DNA from: a bacterium
GTDB lineage: Bacteria > Patescibacteriota > Saccharimonadia > Saccharimonadales > HK-STAS-PATE-42
Length of the DNA: 7,595 nt
NCBI GenBank assembly: GCA_029781075.1
Contig: JAKOXJ010000007.1
Location: 1 to 7,595 of the forward strand
Direction of reading: 5' to 3'
Shown: positions 4,903-7,595 of the stretch, in pieces
Position numbering within the stretch: position 1 is the first letter of the stretch
Layout of the letters: every line of letters starts with the position of its first letter
Made by a program: the position numbers and the translations under genes
Notes under the pieces: generated by a model
Databases searched by the model: none
The model's input: the letters and a program-made list of their open reading frames with translations, nothing else
Told to the model about the DNA's origin: nothing

Positions 4903-4921
4903 AAACCGTGTAATACAAAAG

Positions 4922-7595
4922 ATGGCTAGTAGCAATAGGTTAATATCCCAATTTAATCCTGATTCTTATAGCCTTTCTCTTGATCTAAATAAAAAAACAA
5001 AGCTTTTTGAGGGTTCGCTGACTATTAACGGCTCAAGAAAGTCAAAGCCGTCCTATCGAATAACCTTAAATCAAAAAGGTCTTAGGATAATCTCGGCAAG
5101 GATATTCTTCTTAGAGAAGAATAACAAGACAGAAGTTGAAGTAAAAAGAATAGTTCATCATTCAAGATTGCAGGAGTTAAGGATCCATACGGATAAACAA
5201 ATAACCTCAGGGAGGTATATTCTAGAGCTCAAATATAAGGGAAGGGTTAGTACAAAAGGAACAAACGGGTTCTATGTAAGTCGCTGGCAAGATAAAGACC
5301 TCAAAAACAAAGAGATTCTAACAACTCAGTTTGAAACCCATTATGCCCGTCAGTTGTTACCTTGTATAGACGAGCCCGAAGCTAAGGCTATATTCAAACT
5401 CCAGCTTAATCTGGGCTCAAAAGATCAAGATACGATCTTATTTAACACGGAAATTGAATCTGATAAATCTAAGGATAGTATCAGAGAAATAGAGTTCAGG
5501 CAAACTCCCGTGATGAGTAGTTATCTCCTTGCCCTGGTGGTTGGTGAGCTAGATTCAATATATAAAGACCTAGGAAAAACAAAGCTTAGTATCTATTCCA
5601 CACCAGATAAAATAAAGAGTGCAGGATTCGCACTAGATTTTGCATCAAAGTGCCTAAAGCTTCTCGAGCAGAAGTTCCAGACTCCTTATCCTCTTGATAA
5701 GTTAGATTTAGTCGCAGTTCCAGACTTTGATGCTGGTGGAATGGAGAACTGGGGCTTAATAACATTTAGAGAAGACCTCTTACTATTTAGTGATGAAAAT
5801 TCTACTCTTTCTGACAAGCAAAGCATCGCTCTCGTAATTGCACACGAGCTGGCTCACCAGTGGTTTGGAAATCTTGTCACCATGAAGTGGTGGGATGAAC
5901 TCTGGCTGAATGAAGGCTTCGCAAACTTCATGGAATACTACTTAGTAAACCAGATCCATCCAGAGTGGAATATACTGGAACAATATCTTATAACAGATAA
6001 AAATTACGCCATAAGAATGGATTCACTTCCAAGCTCTAGACCAATAGTTAACAAGATTAACTCACCACATCAGGCAGTGGATGGCTTTGATGCAATTACG
6101 TATGAGAAATCCGGGAGCATAATCCGGATGATCTTTAATATCCTTGGTGAGGATAAGTTCATGCTTGGCTTAAAAGACTATTTTGAAAATTTTAGTTATA
6201 AGTCTGCTTCATCAGATGATTTATTATCCTGTTGGCAAGAATATTCCAGCATAAATCTAAAAGAGTTTACAAGAACTTGGCTTTATGAACCAGGCTTACC
6301 TAAGATCGAGATATCCCTTGGTAATAACTCAAAACAGATTTGTTTACACCAATCCAGATTTCTATCTGAGCCAAAAACAAGAGCTGGAAACCCAGATGTA
6401 AGTAGTGGGGCTCTTGGCTTAAAACCCAATTTGAAGAAGAAACAACGCGAATTCTATATTAATAACTTAAAGAATAGTTTATCTAAAGAAGATAAACAAA
6501 TATGGCAAATTCCAATTAGTCTTGTTGATTTAAATAATGATTCAGAAGCCTCTAATGACTTTGTCATGAAAAAAGAATCACACTCTATACAATTTAAAAA
6601 AAATGACAGTTTGCCAATAAAAATAAACAAATCTGGAGAGAATTTCTATATAACGAGCTATCCCGAAGAAATGCTCACTTCAATATCTGAGTCACTAAAG
6701 AAAGGAAGCCTAGAGGAGGGCGATGCCCTAAACATCCTAGGTGACATAATCATGCTCAATAGAGCAGGACAATTTGAGGCCGGATCCGGTATTATTCTAG
6801 AGCTAATTATGTCGGCTAAAGAGAATTATGGTAGCTCCCAGTTCTGGAGCCTAACAACTGGGTTTATAGGATATCTACACTACCATCTAAAGCAAAATTG
6901 CCAGGAGGACCTTTTAAATAAATACATAAATAATTTAGTGGTTACTAATTTAAACAAACTAGGCTTTGACTCAAGCAAGTCGGATAGATCGGAAGATACC
7001 ATGACCAGATTTGAGCTGCTTTCACTTGCTAGTCTTGCCAGGCAAGAAGAATTCGTAAAAAGAATGAGGCATATTTTCGAAATTAGTTCAAATAACCTAA
7101 ACAGTATCGACTCAGAAAAAAGAATTCTAGTATTCTACTCTATCGCTAAAGATGCCTATCAGAAAGATTATGATCAACTTATAGAATCTTACAAAAGTAA
7201 TCTAAACGAGATTGGGCTGCGCGATGATCTGGCATATGGTCTAGCAATGTTCGAGTCTAAAGATAGAGTGGAAAACAACATAAGGATAATGCAGGACCCA
7301 GAGCTGGTTCGCGATCAGGACATAGTCTCATGGTTGTCTCAGATAATAAGTTCAGGCAAAGAAGCTAAGCAAATTGTTCTTGATTGGATAATGAAGGATG
7401 ATGGCTGGGACTGGCTAGACCATAATCTGAGTCAATTTGATAAATCTAATGCCGTAAAAGTTATTACCTTATCAGTTTTTAGTGAAAAGGAACTGAGTAT
7501 CTTAAAAAAGTTCTTCCAGAACTTAGAAGATATAGAAATCGAAAAATCACTAAGAGAATCACTAGACATAGCAAAATCACGAATAAATTGGCACA
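4922..7595 (+). CDS. M1 family zinc aminopeptidase (3' end outside window)
   Basis: The frame is open from the ATG at 4922 to the window edge, giving 891 codons with no stop. M1 enzymes remove N-terminal amino acids from peptides using one zinc ion. The N-terminal beta domain (about 8-190) holds the family segment YARQLLPCIDEPEAKAIF (141-158). The exopeptidase motif is GGMEN (272-276), a known variant of GAMEN. The zinc site is HELAH (308-312) with Glu331 as third ligand in WLNEGFANF, the exact H-E-x-x-H-x18-E spacing, and Glu309 is the catalytic base. Tyr394 in TYEKSGSIIRM is the expected transition-state tyrosine. The rest is a helical ERAP1_C-like domain, with a Lys-rich insertion at about 484-522. 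The last visible residues (SRINW) resemble the family's C-terminal end, so probably only a short tail is missing. There is no signal peptide, so it should be cytosolic. There is no clear Shine-Dalgarno sequence. Confidence 0.95.
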   Translation, partial: MASSNRLISQFNPDSYSLSLDLNKKTKLFEGSLTINGSRKSKPSYRITLNQKGLRIISARIFFLEKNNKTEVEVKRIVHHSRLQELRIHTDKQITSGRYILELKYKGRVSTKGTNGFYVSRWQDKDLKNKEILTTQFETHYARQLLPCIDEPEAKAIFKLQLNLGSKDQDTILFNTEIESDKSKDSIREIEFRQTPVMSSYLLALVVGELDSIYKDLGKTKLSIYSTPDKIKSAGFALDFASKCLKLLEQKFQTPYPLDKLDLVAVPDFDAGGMENWGLITFREDLLLFSDENSTLSDKQSIALVIAHELAHQWFGNLVTMKWWDELWLNEGFANFMEYYLVNQIHPEWNILEQYLITDKNYAIRMDSLPSSRPIVNKINSPHQAVDGFDAITYEKSGSIIRMIFNILGEDKFMLGLKDYFENFSYKSASSDDLLSCWQEYSSINLKEFTRTWLYEPGLPKIEISLGNNSKQICLHQSRFLSEPKTRAGNPDVSSGALGLKPNLKKKQREFYINNLKNSLSKEDKQIWQIPISLVDLNNDSEASNDFVMKKESHSIQFKKNDSLPIKINKSGENFYITSYPEEMLTSISESLKKGSLEEGDALNILGDIIMLNRAGQFEAGSGIILELIMSAKENYGSSQFWSLTTGFIGYLHYHLKQNCQEDLLNKYINNLVVTNLNKLGFDSSKSDRSEDTMTRFELLSLASLARQEEFVKRMRHIFEISSNNLNSIDSEKRILVFYSIAKDAYQKDYDQLIESYKSNLNEIGLRDDLAYGLAMFESKDRVENNIRIMQDPELVRDQDIVSWLSQIISSGKEAKQIVLDWIMKDDGWDWLDHNLSQFDKSNAVKVITLSVFSEKELSILKKFFQNLEDIEIEKSLRESLDIAKSRINWH

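Noticed and set aside
1..7595. Mobile element, CRISPR array, tRNA, rRNA or phage genes
   Set aside because: No transposase or integrase gene, regularly spaced repeats, tRNA-like cloverleaf or rRNA sequence was seen on either strand; long gaps between genes are absent.

Overview
The window is a compact, AT-rich stretch of bacterial chromosome. All genes lie on the + strand, with short gaps and no mobile element, tRNA, rRNA or CRISPR array. The gene set is a LemA protein, a TPM/YgcG-type membrane protein, a short NusA with no C-terminal repeats, a membrane-anchored DsbA-like thiol oxidoreductase and a cytosolic M1 aminopeptidase. Most starts lack a Shine-Dalgarno sequence. Together this suggests a member of the Candidate Phyla Radiation (Patescibacteria), most likely Candidatus Saccharibacteria (TM7). 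The lineage call is inference from protein style, not a marker-gene result. TGA is used as a true stop: the TPM protein ends at TGA right after the family's typical Ser-Trp terminus. This argues against the TGA=Gly code of Gracilibacteria/SR1.

Layout. (1) 2-100: the last 32 codons of an unidentified gene. (2) 105-1722: lemA plus a TPM/YgcG-like gene, 25 nt apart and probably one transcript from an extended -10 promoter. (3) 1760-2974: a GNAT-like acetyltransferase gene with its own consensus promoter, which lies inside an imperfect inverted repeat and ends 10 nt before the ATG. It is followed by a predicted papain/NlpC-P60-like cysteine hydrolase gene. The GNAT gene is bracketed by a 14-nt direct repeat that coincides with the stop codons of the TPM and GNAT genes. 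(4) 2964-4230: nusA as a single-gene unit. It has a strong promoter, a leader holding a weak hairpin plus interrupted T-tract, a clear Shine-Dalgarno sequence, and a 15-bp perfect terminator hairpin after the gene. (5) 4249-7595: a DsbA-like gene and a downstream M1 aminopeptidase gene that runs off the window end close to its C-terminus.

How they may work together. LemA and TPM/YgcG proteins are often neighbours and are envelope proteins. The DsbA-like protein would form disulfides in exported proteins. The aminopeptidase lacks a signal peptide and would recycle peptides in the cytosol. NusA is the general transcription elongation/termination factor. The most interesting signal is regulatory: a suboptimal intrinsic terminator sits between the nusA promoter and the nusA start. 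This is the architecture expected if NusA limits its own synthesis by stimulating termination in its leader, as established in Bacillus subtilis. No clearly novel multi-gene system is visible. The GNAT/cysteine-hydrolase pair is the least explained part.
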